From assembly GCA_024226315.1 (NCBI GenBank), contig JAAELT010000295.1, positions 1 to 64,000 on the forward strand: a stretch of DNA of 64,000 nt, read 5' to 3'. The first letter of the stretch is position 1; each line of letters begins with the position of its first letter. This stretch comes from a bacterium. Its GTDB lineage: Bacteria > Acidobacteriota > Thermoanaerobaculia > Multivoradales > J023. The notes beneath the pieces were generated by a model. The model was not told where the DNA came from and ran no database searches. It worked only from the letters and a program-made list of their open reading frames with translations. A program made the position numbers and the translations under genes. Of the stretch, positions 8,596 to 19,892 are shown piece by piece.

Positions 8596-8621
8596 CTTCG
8601 TCGCGTCACGACGCGGCGAAG
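8596..8621 (+). terminator. hairpin after the 47-aa peptide gene
   Basis: CTTCGTCGCGTC and GACGCGGCGAAG pair over 12 positions with one G-T wobble, 21 nt after the TAA. There is no T-run, so termination is inferred from position. Confidence 0.45.
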
Positions 8622-8692
8622 GCGAGGGCCGGGTCCGCCTCTACCGCTTGATATCCAGCGCCTGCCTCGAACCCACACATCCCGCCTTCCAT

Positions 8693-8729
8693 CCCGCCTC
8701 CACCTGCCCAATTCGGCGGTGGAGGCGGG
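8693..8729. terminator. strong hairpin between convergent genes
   Basis: CCCGCCTCCACC and GGTGGAGGCGGG form a perfect 12-bp stem around a 13-nt loop. The hairpin lies between the peptide gene and the 3' end of the kinase gene. A short T-rich tail (CCCGTTTC) follows on the plus strand. It is probably a bidirectional terminator. Confidence 0.6.
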
Positions 8730-8735
8730 CCCGTT

Positions 8736-11603
<2,868 letters not shown>

Positions 11604-11641
11604 GGACGGTCGTTCCGGCAGCGGCGGTGAGATGGAGTGGG

Positions 11642-13624
11642 TCAGTCGGAGCTGGCCGGGATCTTACCATCGGCGGGGCCGGAGGGCTCGACGAAGAGAA
11701 GGTGCTCGTATCTGCCGGCGAGGTCGTCGGCCCCCGCGAGCACCGGCTCGCCGAAGCGGGTGCGGTACTGCTCCTGCCAGGGCGGGATGCAGTTGACGCA
11801 GACCACCGCGCAGGGCCCGAAGGCCGGATCCGCGAGCTTCGCCGAGGCGTTGCCGGCCGCCAGGCTCTCGACGCGCATCGCGCTCGGCACGGCCCGCCGC
11901 AGGTGGTTCCACAGCGGATACTCCCAACTGTCCGGCGGCGCGGCGAGGCCGACCCGTGAGCACCCGGCGGCCGCGATCCGTTCCTCCACGCCCCGGTAGA
12001 ACTCGCCCAGGAGCGGCCGCGCGAGAAACGCCTGCCGCGCCCGCGGTACCGAGAAGACGTTGTCCGGCCCACGTACCGGGTGCAGCGGATTCGACGCCAC
12101 GAACGGTACCGCCCAGGCCACCAGCACCGCGGTCAACACCAGCCAGACCAACCTGGGCAGGCGTTCCAGGAGAGTGCCCACCACCGGCGCGAAGAGCAGG
12201 AAGATCGGCAGGTGCAGGCGCGCGCTCCAGGGGGTCCACTTGAGGACCGAGACGAAGAGCAAGACGGCGACAACCGTCAGCAGGGCGTGCAGCGCCAGCC
12301 CCGGCTCCCTGGCGCGGAGTGCCCGGCTGCAAGAGAGCGCCAGCAGACAGCCGAGGATCAGCAGCCCGTGAGGGGGATTGCCGCTGAAGTCCTCGTGGAC
12401 CCGCGCCGGCGCCGGCTCGAAGCGGGCGTCCGGCCAGGTGGTCCGCGGGTCCTCGGGATCGAGGCCCAGCGCGCCGTGCAGCGCGCGGACCGTCTCGTGG
12501 GCGCCAGGCAGATGCAGAGCAGCGCCGCGGGCGAATCCCGACACGGTCACGCCCGGGCCGAATGTCTCGTTGGCGTACTGGTGGTAGGGGCCCAGTCCCC
12601 TGGGCTGCAGCGGCGAGTCGAAGAGCTCGAAGTTGCGGGCGTAGTGACCAAGATTGAGTATCAGGACCGTCGACCCGAGTACCAGCAGCGGCCGCAAGGC
12701 CGCCAGGCGGGCGCCGCGGAGCTGGCGCCAGGCGAAGACCGCCAGGAAAGGCGCGAGAAAAAAGTACGCGGTGGCTTTGGCAAGCACGGCGAGCGCCGTG
12801 GCGCCGGCGGCGCCCCAAAGATGTTTCGTTTTGCCGGCGATGCCCCACGGGCGAAGTCCGGTGGCCGGCGCTGGCCCCCGAGGCAGGAACGCGACCGTGC
12901 ATAGCACGAAGAAGCCGGCGACGTGATCGGTCTGGGTCGACACCGCCTGCAGCAGACTCACGGGCAACGTCACCGCCGTCAGCGCGGCGAGCAGCCGGCC
13001 GCTCGTACCCGCGCCGAGGTTGCCGGCGATCCTGCCGACGGCGAGCAGCCCGCCGGCCATGGCGAACCACTGGATCAGGTTCGCGAACCGGTCGCCGCCG
13101 CTCAGGATCTGGAAATGGGTGGCGGCGAGCTCCGCCCACGGGCTCATGTAGAGCTGGCGCGGCTCGTGGGTCGGGTAGTGCGCCAGCGAGCCGTTCTGGG
13201 CCCAGTGCATCACCCGTGGCAGGTGGTAGGTCATCGAGTCCCAGGTGTTGGGCGCCGAGACGGCCGCGACGATGCCGGTGGCGGCGACAAAGAGGGCGAC
13301 GATCGCCACCAGGCCGATCTGGATCGGCGTCAGGCTCGGGAGCTCGAGGCTCGCCATGCCTCCTCTACGGCGGCGCTGCAACCAGATCAGGACCGGTATC
13401 GGAGCCATCCAGCTCGCCAGCACCGGGCCGAACCGCAGCGCACCGGCCAGGCTCAGCGCTTCGCTGATCAGTGTCAGGTAGGCGCCCCAGGCCACCGAGG
13501 CCAGCAACAGGGCGCCGATCCAGTCGTCGAGGCGACCGCCACCGTCGCGCTTGCGGGTGCAGAGCAGCCGGCGAAAGATGATCGCCGCGATCAGCCAGAC
13601 CAGGATCGGGACAGCGGCGAACAT
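11642..13624 (-). CDS. GT39-like polytopic membrane protein
   Basis: 660 aa from the ATG at 13624; the frame stays open farther upstream, but that part is antisense-like and overlaps the YceI gene. There are about ten transmembrane segments, starting with AAVPILVWLIAAIIF. The loop TWDSMTYHLPRVMHWAQNGS carries the acidic residue found in the first periplasmic loop of GT39/PMT_2 enzymes, followed by HYPTHEPRQLYMSPWAELAA. The C-terminal 150 residues are extracytoplasmic. It is probably a lipid-linked-sugar glycosyltransferase or related enzyme of cell-surface synthesis; donor and acceptor are unknown. The gene ends 38 nt before the kinase start on the same strand. Confidence 0.7.
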   Translation of the reverse strand: MFAAVPILVWLIAAIIFRRLLCTRKRDGGGRLDDWIGALLLASVAWGAYLTLISEALSLAGALRFGPVLASWMAPIPVLIWLQRRRRGGMASLELPSLTPIQIGLVAIVALFVAATGIVAAVSAPNTWDSMTYHLPRVMHWAQNGSLAHYPTHEPRQLYMSPWAELAATHFQILSGGDRFANLIQWFAMAGGLLAVGRIAGNLGAGTSGRLLAALTAVTLPVSLLQAVSTQTDHVAGFFVLCTVAFLPRGPAPATGLRPWGIAGKTKHLWGAAGATALAVLAKATAYFFLAPFLAVFAWRQLRGARLAALRPLLVLGSTVLILNLGHYARNFELFDSPLQPRGLGPYHQYANETFGPGVTVSGFARGAALHLPGAHETVRALHGALGLDPEDPRTTWPDARFEPAPARVHEDFSGNPPHGLLILGCLLALSCSRALRAREPGLALHALLTVVAVLLFVSVLKWTPWSARLHLPIFLLFAPVVGTLLERLPRLVWLVLTAVLVAWAVPFVASNPLHPVRGPDNVFSVPRARQAFLARPLLGEFYRGVEERIAAAGCSRVGLAAPPDSWEYPLWNHLRRAVPSAMRVESLAAGNASAKLADPAFGPCAVVCVNCIPPWQEQYRTRFGEPVLAGADDLAGRYEHLLFVEPSGPADGKIPASSD

Positions 13625-13668
13625 ATGGACGGATCTTATCGGGCCCTCGAGGAAGCCGCTGTCGAGGC

Positions 13669-14343
13669 TTAGCTCGCCGCTTCCGCCTCGCCCTCGCCGT
13701 CGCCCGCCTCGCCCATGCCCTCGGAGCGCAGGTCGAGCCTGATCAGCACCTCGTCGCGGATCAGGTCGTCCTTCCTGCCCGGGTAGACAATCTCGAAGTC
13801 CATGCGGTTGATCGAGAATTCGGCGATGGCGGCGAAGCCGGCCTCCACCACCTCGATGTCGGCCGGGAAGCTGATCTGCTTGGTGACGCCGTGGAGGTCC
13901 AGGTTGCCGGTCATGGTGTAGGTGCCGTCGTCGTTGGCGCTGATCCCGGTCGACTCGAAGGTCGCCGTCGGATGGTTCTCGACGTCGAAGAAGTCGGCGC
14001 TCTTGAGATGGCCGGTGAGGTCCTCGTGGTCCGCCCACAGCGAGGTGGTGTCGATCGTCACCTCGACGCTCGAGCCCTCGGCCGTGCCGCCGGCGATGGC
14101 CACGGTGCCCATGAACTTCTCGAAGCCGCCCTCGTGCGAGCCGGTGACCTTGGCTCCGACGAATCCGATCTTCGAGTCCGCGGACAGGGAGTAGACGGCC
14201 GATTCGACCGTCTCAGCGGCGGGCTCGGGCTCAGCAGCTGGCTCCTGGACGACCGCGTCGGGCGCGTCGTCAGCAGGGTTGGCGCAGCCGAAGGCGGCGA
14301 ACGAAAGCAGGGCGGCGAGCAGCAGATATAGCGGTCGCTTCAT
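13669..14343 (-). CDS. YceI-family lipoprotein
   Basis: 224 aa. A lipoprotein signal (LLLAALLSFAAFGCANP, Cys at about 20) is followed by an Ala/Glu/Pro linker. The YceI lipocalin-like domain comes next: YSLSADSKIGFVGAKVTGSHEGGFEKF, then SVEVTIDTTSLWADHEDLTGHLKSADFFDVENHPTATFES. YceI proteins bind long isoprenoid chains in an antiparallel beta-barrel and appear in stress and electron-transfer contexts. The tail is unusually acidic (GEAGDGEGEAEAAS). It may be co-transcribed with the membrane protein that starts 45 nt downstream. Confidence 0.88.
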   Translation of the reverse strand: MKRPLYLLLAALLSFAAFGCANPADDAPDAVVQEPAAEPEPAAETVESAVYSLSADSKIGFVGAKVTGSHEGGFEKFMGTVAIAGGTAEGSSVEVTIDTTSLWADHEDLTGHLKSADFFDVENHPTATFESTGISANDDGTYTMTGNLDLHGVTKQISFPADIEVVEAGFAAIAEFSINRMDFEIVYPGRKDDLIRDEVLIRLDLRSEGMGEAGDGEGEAEAAS

Positions 14344-14392
14344 GGGTCGAGTCTCCTAGTTGTTCTCTCGGGTTTTCGACGGAGAAGCTGGA

Positions 14393-14698
14393 TCAGATGA
14401 GCTCTGGATCCGCGACCACCTCCACCAGGCTCGGCCCGTCGTGGGCCAGGGCTTCGGCAATCGCGTCGTCGAGTTGTTCTTTCTCCGTCACCTGGATGCC
14501 CAGGGCGCCGCAGATCTTAGCGTACTTGTTCGACAGCGCCCCGTAGTTGCCCTGGTAGCGGGTCAGGCAGATCGTCTGTACGCCGCAGGTGACCGGCTTG
14601 ACACGGTTCTCCGGCAGCTCGTCGATCTCGGCGACCTTGTACCAGACCTGGCGCGTCGGCGCCGATTCCTTCGAGTCCCCGGATTTCGATGCGCTCAT
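14393..14698 (-). pseudogene. in-frame remnant joining a Rieske-like head to a TPP-enzyme tail
   Basis: 101 aa. Residues 19-57 (VWYKVAEIDELPENRVKPVT... LTRYQGNYGALSN) match the first strands of Rieske-type ferredoxin domains, as in NirD-like proteins. The CxH and CxxH cluster ligands that should follow are absent. Residues 58-101 (KYAKICGALGIQV... EALAHDGPSLVEVVADPELI) instead match the extreme C-terminus of thiamine-diphosphate enzymes such as pyruvate oxidase or acetolactate synthase. Rieske domains are known at the N-terminus of some TPP enzymes, so this looks like a large internal deletion that kept the frame. It is unlikely to be catalytic. It may still be translated. Confidence 0.65.
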
Positions 14699-14900
14699 CC
14701 TCAGTCCTCCACTGTTGCCGGTCAGCGATGCTCGAGCTTCTCTTGCCCGCCGACACTGCAGCGGTTACAGGCTGCACCAACTGTCTTTCTCGACCTTGAT
14801 CCGAGGTTACATCAGGAGCATCGGTCGGCGAGTTTCAGGGGCCTCGAGCCGCTCGCGAGAAGAGTTTACGGAGATGCACTGATAATCGTAGGAAATATGC

Positions 14901-14906
14901 TATAGT
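14901..14906 (+). promoter_or_regulatory. -10 element of the XRE gene, probably leaderless
   Basis: TATAGT lies 9 nt before the ATG at 14916, so transcription should begin at or within a few bases of the start codon. No good -35 match is visible. Confidence 0.5.
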
Positions 14907-14915
14907 GTAAGAACT

Positions 14916-15389
14916 ATGCGAATCGCTGAAGCCCTCCGCCTGCTCCGTACCCGTGAAGGTCTGACTCAGACCGCCGCTTCCAAACGCCCGGAAGCGCCCG
15001 ATTTCCGTACCCTGTCGCACTGGGAAACTCGCCGCAAGATGCCCAGCCTGAAGCTGCTCGACGGCTACCTGCGCAGCCTCGGGCGCGACTTCCACGACCT
15101 CCAGGACGCCCTCGACCAGATCGAGGGCAAGACCCCGAAGCGGCTGGAGCTGGCCGACAAGCTGCTGCGCGAGGGCCTGGAGAAGGTGGCGCGCGACCCG
15201 GACTTTTGCCGCATGGTGACGGGGCCGCTGGACAGCGGCATCGGCGACCGGCTCGACGACCTCGAGCGCCGCCTGCGCTCCCTCGAGCCGGAGCCCGACG
15301 AGGCTGATCAGGGGTCCGCCGAGCACGTGCCTTCCGAGGAGGTACCTCCCGAGGCGGTGTCTCCCGCGGAGGTGCTGGCAGATCCATGA
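14916..15389 (+). CDS. XRE-type helix-turn-helix regulator
   Basis: 157 aa. Residues 1-60 are an HTH of the Cro/C1 kind (IAEALRLLRTREGLTQTAAS... LSHWETRRKMPSLKLLDGYL), with the LSxWE recognition pattern. Residues 65-125 are an amphipathic helix, probably for dimerisation. The tail is acidic and proline-rich. There is no Shine-Dalgarno sequence, and the -10 box is so close to the ATG that the mRNA is probably leaderless. Its target is unknown. The gene lies upstream of the exported methyltransferase, whose promoter carries a strong inverted repeat, so it could regulate that gene. Confidence 0.8.
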   Translation: MRIAEALRLLRTREGLTQTAASKRPEAPDFRTLSHWETRRKMPSLKLLDGYLRSLGRDFHDLQDALDQIEGKTPKRLELADKLLREGLEKVARDPDFCRMVTGPLDSGIGDRLDDLERRLRSLEPEPDEADQGSAEHVPSEEVPPEAVSPAEVLADP

Positions 15390-15399
15390 GTCACCGTGT

Positions 15400-15435
15400 C
15401 TCTCGCGGCTGCAACTGGTAGAATCTCCGCGAGAG
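15400..15435. promoter_or_regulatory. 9-bp inverted repeat bracketing an extended -10 box
   Basis: CTCTCGCGG (15400-15408) and CCGCGAGAG (15427-15435) are perfect inverted arms. Between them is TGGTAGAAT, an extended -10 element with TAGAAT at 15419-15424. The layout fits an operator for a repressor, possibly the XRE protein encoded just upstream. Confidence 0.55.
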
Positions 15436-15444
15436 GAGCCGGGC

Positions 15445-16206
15445 ATGATGCATCCGAACCGAATCTCGTGGGCGCTCGCCATGGCCGCCGGTCTGCTGAT
15501 CGCGGTACCGTTCGCGGCGCTGGCACAGTCTTCCCACTCCGCCGAGGAGCATTCCGGCCACGAGCACGGCCACCAGCACGACCACCAGATCGCCGAGCAC
15601 GACACCGACTACCGTCACCACACCGGCGAGCACGATTTCAGCGACGCCGAGGAGTGGGCGGCGCGGTTCGACAGCCCGGAGCGCGCGGCCTGGCAGAAAC
15701 CCGCCGCGGTCGCCGAGATGATGGCGATCGAGCCGGGCATGACCGTTGTCGATCTGGGTGCTGGTACCGGCTACTTCCTGCCCTACCTGTCGAAGGCCGC
15801 CGGCGACGGCGGCAAGGTGCTGGCGCTCGACCCGGAAGCCGACATGATCCGCTTCATTTCCGAGCGGGCCAGGCGCGAGAAGCTCGGTAACGTCGAGGCC
15901 AGGCAGATCCCCTTCGACGATCCGGAGCTCGCTGCCGCCTCGGTCGACCGGGTCCTGATCGTCAACACCTGGCACCACATCGGCGAGCGCGCCGACTACG
16001 CCAAGAAGCTGCTCGCGGCCTTGAAGCCCGGCGGCCGTGTCTACATCGTCGACTTCGACCGCGACAGCCCCAGCGGCCCGCCGGTCCAGGAGCGGCTGGA
16101 GCCCGAGTTGGTGATCGGCGAGCTCTTAGGGGGCGGGCTCCAAGCGGAGATGGTGAAGGAAGAGCTGCCCCGCCAGTACGTGGTCGTGGGGCAGGGGAGC
16201 CGGTAG
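15445..16206 (+). CDS. exported class I SAM methyltransferase with His-rich N-terminus
   Basis: 253 aa. A signal peptide (ALAMAAGLLIAVPFAALAQS) is followed by a His-rich stretch at about 30-65 (HEHGHQHDHQIAEHD), a likely metal-binding linker. The methyltransferase fold starts at about 90: motif I VVDLGAGTGYFLPYL, acidic residue at the end of beta-2 (VLALDPEADMI), then VDRVLIVNTWHHI and LKPGGRVYIVDFDRD. SAM-dependent methyltransferases are normally cytoplasmic, so the signal peptide is notable, although related 'methyltransferase type 11' proteins with leader peptides occur in several phyla. A GAGAGGAG ribosome-binding site precedes the ATG. Confidence 0.8.
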   Translation: MMHPNRISWALAMAAGLLIAVPFAALAQSSHSAEEHSGHEHGHQHDHQIAEHDTDYRHHTGEHDFSDAEEWAARFDSPERAAWQKPAAVAEMMAIEPGMTVVDLGAGTGYFLPYLSKAAGDGGKVLALDPEADMIRFISERARREKLGNVEARQIPFDDPELAAASVDRVLIVNTWHHIGERADYAKKLLAALKPGGRVYIVDFDRDSPSGPPVQERLEPELVIGELLGGGLQAEMVKEELPRQYVVVGQGSR

Positions 16207-16207
16207 G

Positions 16208-16337
16208 CGGCCTCTCCGGCCTGCCAGGCCGACGTATCTGCCGACTCGAAGCCATCGGCGAAAATCAACGAGCCGCTGCCGACCGACAGGTTGTCGAGGC
16301 GTACGTCGTTGTCGGTGAAGCCGAAGAAGAATCCCGG
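16208..16337 (-). pseudogene. remnant of a secreted protein with an FADGFES motif
   Basis: After a stop (16338-16340) the minus strand reads PGFFFGFTDNDVRLDNLSVG and then SGSLIFADGFESADTSAWQA before running into the methyltransferase 3' end. The same IFADGFESGD motif opens the mature part of the large secreted protein at 16906-19728. It is a decayed C-terminal piece of a similar exported protein. Confidence 0.5.
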
Positions 16338-16368
16338 CTAGGCCGTCGGCGATCTGGCCGGGAGCTGC

Positions 16369-16566
16369 TCAGCTAGCGCGTCGCACCCCGAGGTGACGGC
16401 TGAGCATTTCCAGGGTGCCGGCGATCATCTCGAACTTGTCGTTGATCTCTCTTCGGAGCCCGGCAATATCAGAGCGTACCTCGGCCTTCAGCATATCTTG
16501 GCCTGCTTCGAGCCTATCCTGACCCGCCTTCAGTTCGTCGAGCCGTTTGATGATCTCGTCGCTCAT
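16369..16566 (-). CDS. 65-aa coiled-coil protein
   Basis: From the ATG at 16566 the product begins MSDEIIKRLDELKAGQDRLE. It consists almost entirely of one heptad-like helix (AGQDMLKAEVRSDIAGLRREINDKFEMIAGTLEMLSRHLG). Proteins of this shape are common in GC-rich bacteria and have no agreed function. The longer open frame upstream is not coding-like and is not included. Confidence 0.6.
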   Translation of the reverse strand: MSDEIIKRLDELKAGQDRLEAGQDMLKAEVRSDIAGLRREINDKFEMIAGTLEMLSRHLGVRRAS

Positions 16567-16677
16567 GATGTGTCGAGTATGGCCGTACTCGGCGAGGGAG
16601 TCAACGCTTCTTGACAGCGACGCCTGAAATGAAACTGAGGCGCGGCGGGTGCAGCCTGCGACCTGCAGCATTCCCAC

Positions 16678-16863
16678 TCAGCCTCTCGCGACCCAGTCGG
16701 GGGGCACGGAGCGAGGCTCCGCCGCCGGCGGTTGCGGCTCCTCGGCATCGACCACCGGTGCCTCGGGTTCTGGGGGCGCCTCCAACACCCCCACCGGCTC
16801 CCCACTGAACGCCAATCCCGCCGCCAATGCCAGCGCCGCCACGAACAACCCCACCATCCACAC
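16678..16863 (-). CDS. small membrane-anchored proline-rich protein
   Basis: 61 aa. MWMVGLFVAALALAAGLAFS is a membrane helix or signal sequence, followed by a Pro/Glu/Ala tail (VGVLEAPPEPEAPVVDAEEP). It lies 42 nt downstream of the large secreted-protein gene on the same strand. No homologue is recognised. Other frames here are low-complexity, so confidence is modest. Confidence 0.4.
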   Translation of the reverse strand: MWMVGLFVAALALAAGLAFSGEPVGVLEAPPEPEAPVVDAEEPQPPAAEPRSVPPDWVARG

Positions 16864-16905
16864 CCCACCCCCGAACGACGCGACGCGGTTGGATGATCTG
16901 TGTGA

Positions 16906-19728
16906 TTAGTCCGAACACACCTCGTAGCCCCCGACCCCGAACGCCATTCCCTGCATCATCTGCGACGAGCCCTTGAACCAGCCGGCGTCGTTGGCGAGGT
17001 AGCCGGAGAAGGCGTCCGCGGCGGCCAGCTCGTCGAGGGCCTGGCGGGCGATCTGGCATAGGCCGATGGCGGGATCGAGCTCGTGGGCCATGAGCAGCAG
17101 GGCCACGGTGTGGGGCTTGTTCTCGAAAAAGGTCGGGTCGGTGCCCGTCCAGCCGGCGCAGCTGACGACACTCGTGCTGCTCGGGGTCAGAGTGCAGTCC
17201 ATGCCGCCCGGCCAGTCCGGCCCGGTGGCGATCGAGGTGCCGCCCGGGAGCTTCGGCATCGCCCAGGTGTAGTAGGCGCGCGGGGTCTCGATCAGGGCCC
17301 GGCGCAGGATGCCGGCGACATCGCCGTAGTTGGCGTGCAGGCGGTGGAAGAAGTGGTAGATGTGGGCGTTCATCATGAACTGCTGAGGGGTGCCGCAGGG
17401 GTTGCCCTGGGGAATGTCCTCACCGCAAGCGACGCCGGAGGAGAGGTTGTCCTGCGCCAGCTCCTCGAGCAGCTCGTCGAGCTTCGCCTGGCAGGAGGAG
17501 CCGCGGGCGCCGGGCACGAACTCGGCGCAGTTGGCCAGGTGCTCGAAGTGCTGGATCGGGCCGCGGCCGAGGTCGACGCCGTTGACGAAGGGGTCGCGGT
17601 CTTCCTGGTCGACCCAGGGGATGTCGTAGCGCTCCACCACCGTGCGCCCGGCGTGGGCGAAGCGGTCTCGGAAGGCGGCGTTGGGGCGCAGGGCGTAGGC
17701 CAGCTGCATCCCCATGTTGTAGTTGTAGTCGTCGCTCGAATTGTTGCCGTCGCGGTTCCAGTGGCCCTCGCCCGAGCCGCTGCCGGAGACGCTGAAGCCG
17801 TTGCGGTTGCCGTGGGAATGGTCGCCGAGGTTCAGGTAGGTGGTGAAGCCCTGGCGCCAGCTTTGGGGCAGGGCGAAGTCCCATACCCACTTGGGATCTC
17901 CCGAGCGCAGGAACTCGGTCAGCTCGGCGCCCGAGGGGTTCCAGTAGTTCGAGGTCACGGTGTTGCCGGCCGGGTTGGGGTTGTCGATGTTCCACTGGTC
18001 GAACTGGATGTCGGGCCATAGCTGTGAGCCGAAGGTCTTGGCGTGGTGCCACTGGCCGCCGGGGTCGACCGTCCAGCCGTGGAGGAGGCCCAGGGTGTCG
18101 GCGTAGTAGGTGGCAACCGGCGAGGCCGCGCCGGTTCCCAGGCTGGCGTAGTGGCCGGCGGCGTTGAAATGAGGCAGCGGCGCGCGCACCAGCAGGCCGC
18201 GCTCGAGCTCGGCCTGGCCGCGGTCGCGGGTCTCCTGCAGGGCGGTCTCGAGGGTGGCGCCCTCTCCCGCCGGGACCGCTGCAAAGGTCAGCCGGGCGAG
18301 GTTCCAGATGCCCCGCGCCTCGCCCACCGTCAGCGGCTCGCTGATGAAGCGCAGCGACAGGGTCTTGCCGTCGACGGCCACGGCCTGGGGCTCGCGGTAG
18401 CGCATCCAGGGCATCTGCGCCGAGGCCATGAGGGCGCCGTCGGCCAGCGCGACGAAGGGCTGCTCGAAGGCCTCCGCGGTCTCGATGGTGGCGGCGTCGC
18501 GCAGCACCCGGGCGCGGCGCAGCCAGGGGTTGCCGGCGCCCTTGCGCTGCTCGATGAGGGTGAGGCCGGCGAAGCCCAGCGGCGAGGCGGCGAGGGCGCC
18601 GGCGCCGCCGTGGTAGGCGGTGGGCGTGCCGGTGAGCCCGGCGTCGAGCGGCAGCTCCCACGACGCCGCCTTCACGATCACGGCGTCGTCGAACCAGTCG
18701 TGGGTGAAGGCGTCGGAGCACTCGTTGCGAAACTGCACTTGCAGTACCACGTCGCGGCTGGCACGGCTGAAGGTAGCCAGCACGGTGTAGCCGAAGCGTT
18801 CGTAGGCCGGCGCGACGGCGTTGCACAGGGTCTCGCCGCCCGGGGCCGAGAAATGACCTTTCTGCTCCACGACCACCTTCACCGGCCCGGCCTCGACGAT
18901 GGTGAACGAGCCCGGGTCCACCGTCACCCGGCCGGCGACCGAGGTGTCGAGGACGGTGCCGGCGGCGGTCTCCATGCGCGGTCCGGCACCGGGGGCGTGG
19001 CTGTAGATCGTGCTACCTCCGACGGTGTCTCGTTGGCTCGCCTCTGGCGAGACGTCATCGTCGAAGTCGATCGCGATCTGGTCGAAGAGCGCCGGGTTGG
19101 CGGGATCGAGGGTGAAGGTGGCGAGCCCGGTGTCGACCTGCCAGAGCGGCCCGGCGGGCGCGATGGTGGCGGCGAAGGGGTCGGTGGCCACGGGAGGGGA
19201 GTCGTATCGGCGCAGAGCGTAGACCGCCGCGCCGTCCGCCGTCACCCGCGGCTGGACGCTGACCTGCAGCCAGCGGATCGGCAGGGCGGAATCGTCCACC
19301 GGGCCACCCCAGCGCGACAGCACGTCGAACTGCGCCGCCAGCAGGCGGTTCCCGGGGCCGATCAGGGCGAGGCCGGAGGTGTCGGTGAGGGCGAGGTCGC
19401 GAGGCACCGGGATGCCCGAGAACGCCACCTCGCCCGCGCGCTCGAAGCCGCGGTCGTTGCGGATCTCGACGCAGGTGATGTCCTCGAACGCGCCACCCGG
19501 GGCCGGCCCCAGGTCGCCGGCGAGCGCGCCCGACACGGCCGGGCCCGCCACGCACGCTGGTGCGCCGCCGCCCATCACCACCGACGACCAGGCGGTGAGG
19601 TCGCCGGACTCGAAGCCGTCGGCGAAGATCAGGGTGTGGCCAGCGGCCTGGCTGGCCGCGAAGAGCGCGAGCAGGAGATGCAGGGTAGCGACGACGGTCG
19701 CGGATCGCTCTGGGGGCATGGGCTCCAT
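16906..19728 (-). CDS. large secreted protein, possibly PcRGLX/YetA-like
   Basis: 940 aa with an N-terminal signal (TLHLLLALFAASQAAG), immediately followed by TLIFADGFESGDLTAWSS. The stretch at about 90-190 (EVAFSGIPVPRDLALTDTSG... RWGGPVDDSALPIRWLQV) resembles the N-terminal beta domain of exo-rhamnogalacturonan-lyase-like (PcRGLX/YetA) proteins. The C-terminal half is helical with aromatic-rich loops, as in an alpha/alpha toroid (WNRDGNNSSDDYNYNMGMQL). I judge it to be an extracellular polysaccharide-acting enzyme or binding protein; the activity is unproven. Several Cys pairs suggest disulfides. ATG at 19728 or at the fourth codon are both possible starts. Confidence 0.65.
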   Translation of the reverse strand: MEPMPPERSATVVATLHLLLALFAASQAAGHTLIFADGFESGDLTAWSSVVMGGGAPACVAGPAVSGALAGDLGPAPGGAFEDITCVEIRNDRGFERAGEVAFSGIPVPRDLALTDTSGLALIGPGNRLLAAQFDVLSRWGGPVDDSALPIRWLQVSVQPRVTADGAAVYALRRYDSPPVATDPFAATIAPAGPLWQVDTGLATFTLDPANPALFDQIAIDFDDDVSPEASQRDTVGGSTIYSHAPGAGPRMETAAGTVLDTSVAGRVTVDPGSFTIVEAGPVKVVVEQKGHFSAPGGETLCNAVAPAYERFGYTVLATFSRASRDVVLQVQFRNECSDAFTHDWFDDAVIVKAASWELPLDAGLTGTPTAYHGGAGALAASPLGFAGLTLIEQRKGAGNPWLRRARVLRDAATIETAEAFEQPFVALADGALMASAQMPWMRYREPQAVAVDGKTLSLRFISEPLTVGEARGIWNLARLTFAAVPAGEGATLETALQETRDRGQAELERGLLVRAPLPHFNAAGHYASLGTGAASPVATYYADTLGLLHGWTVDPGGQWHHAKTFGSQLWPDIQFDQWNIDNPNPAGNTVTSNYWNPSGAELTEFLRSGDPKWVWDFALPQSWRQGFTTYLNLGDHSHGNRNGFSVSGSGSGEGHWNRDGNNSSDDYNYNMGMQLAYALRPNAAFRDRFAHAGRTVVERYDIPWVDQEDRDPFVNGVDLGRGPIQHFEHLANCAEFVPGARGSSCQAKLDELLEELAQDNLSSGVACGEDIPQGNPCGTPQQFMMNAHIYHFFHRLHANYGDVAGILRRALIETPRAYYTWAMPKLPGGTSIATGPDWPGGMDCTLTPSSTSVVSCAGWTGTDPTFFENKPHTVALLLMAHELDPAIGLCQIARQALDELAAADAFSGYLANDAGWFKGSSQMMQGMAFGVGGYEVCSD

Positions 19729-19828
19729 CCTCCATATGCTATAGCTGAACGGCTATGGGTGCGTGGCTATGCAGTTGGAGGCCCAAGAGGACGGATTTTT
19801 CCCGGCCGGTCAGCGCGAGCGCCGCTGG

Positions 19829-19834
19829 TAGACT
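19829..19834 (+). promoter_or_regulatory. extended -10 element upstream of the first sulfotransferase
   Basis: TAGACT within TGGTAGACT, centred in the palindrome GGTAGACTACC. Similar TGGTAnAnT boxes precede the methyltransferase gene (15416) and the tRNA gene (51059). Confidence 0.4.
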
Positions 19835-19848
19835 ACCGGCCCCGGCAG

Positions 19849-19868
19849 GCGCCACGAGCGCGTGGCGC
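19849..19868 (+). other. leader hairpin of the first sulfotransferase
   Basis: GCGCCACG-AGCG-CGTGGCGC is a perfect 8-bp stem with a 4-nt loop. It lies 24 nt upstream of the ATG and would be in the 5' leader. Confidence 0.35.
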
Positions 19869-19892
19869 GGCTGTCTTCATCTGGGAGGAGAT

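Noticed and set aside
13625-14038. N-terminal extension of the GT39-like frame
   Set aside because: Residues before the ATG at 13624 are Arg/His-rich and overlap the YceI coding region on the same strand in another frame.
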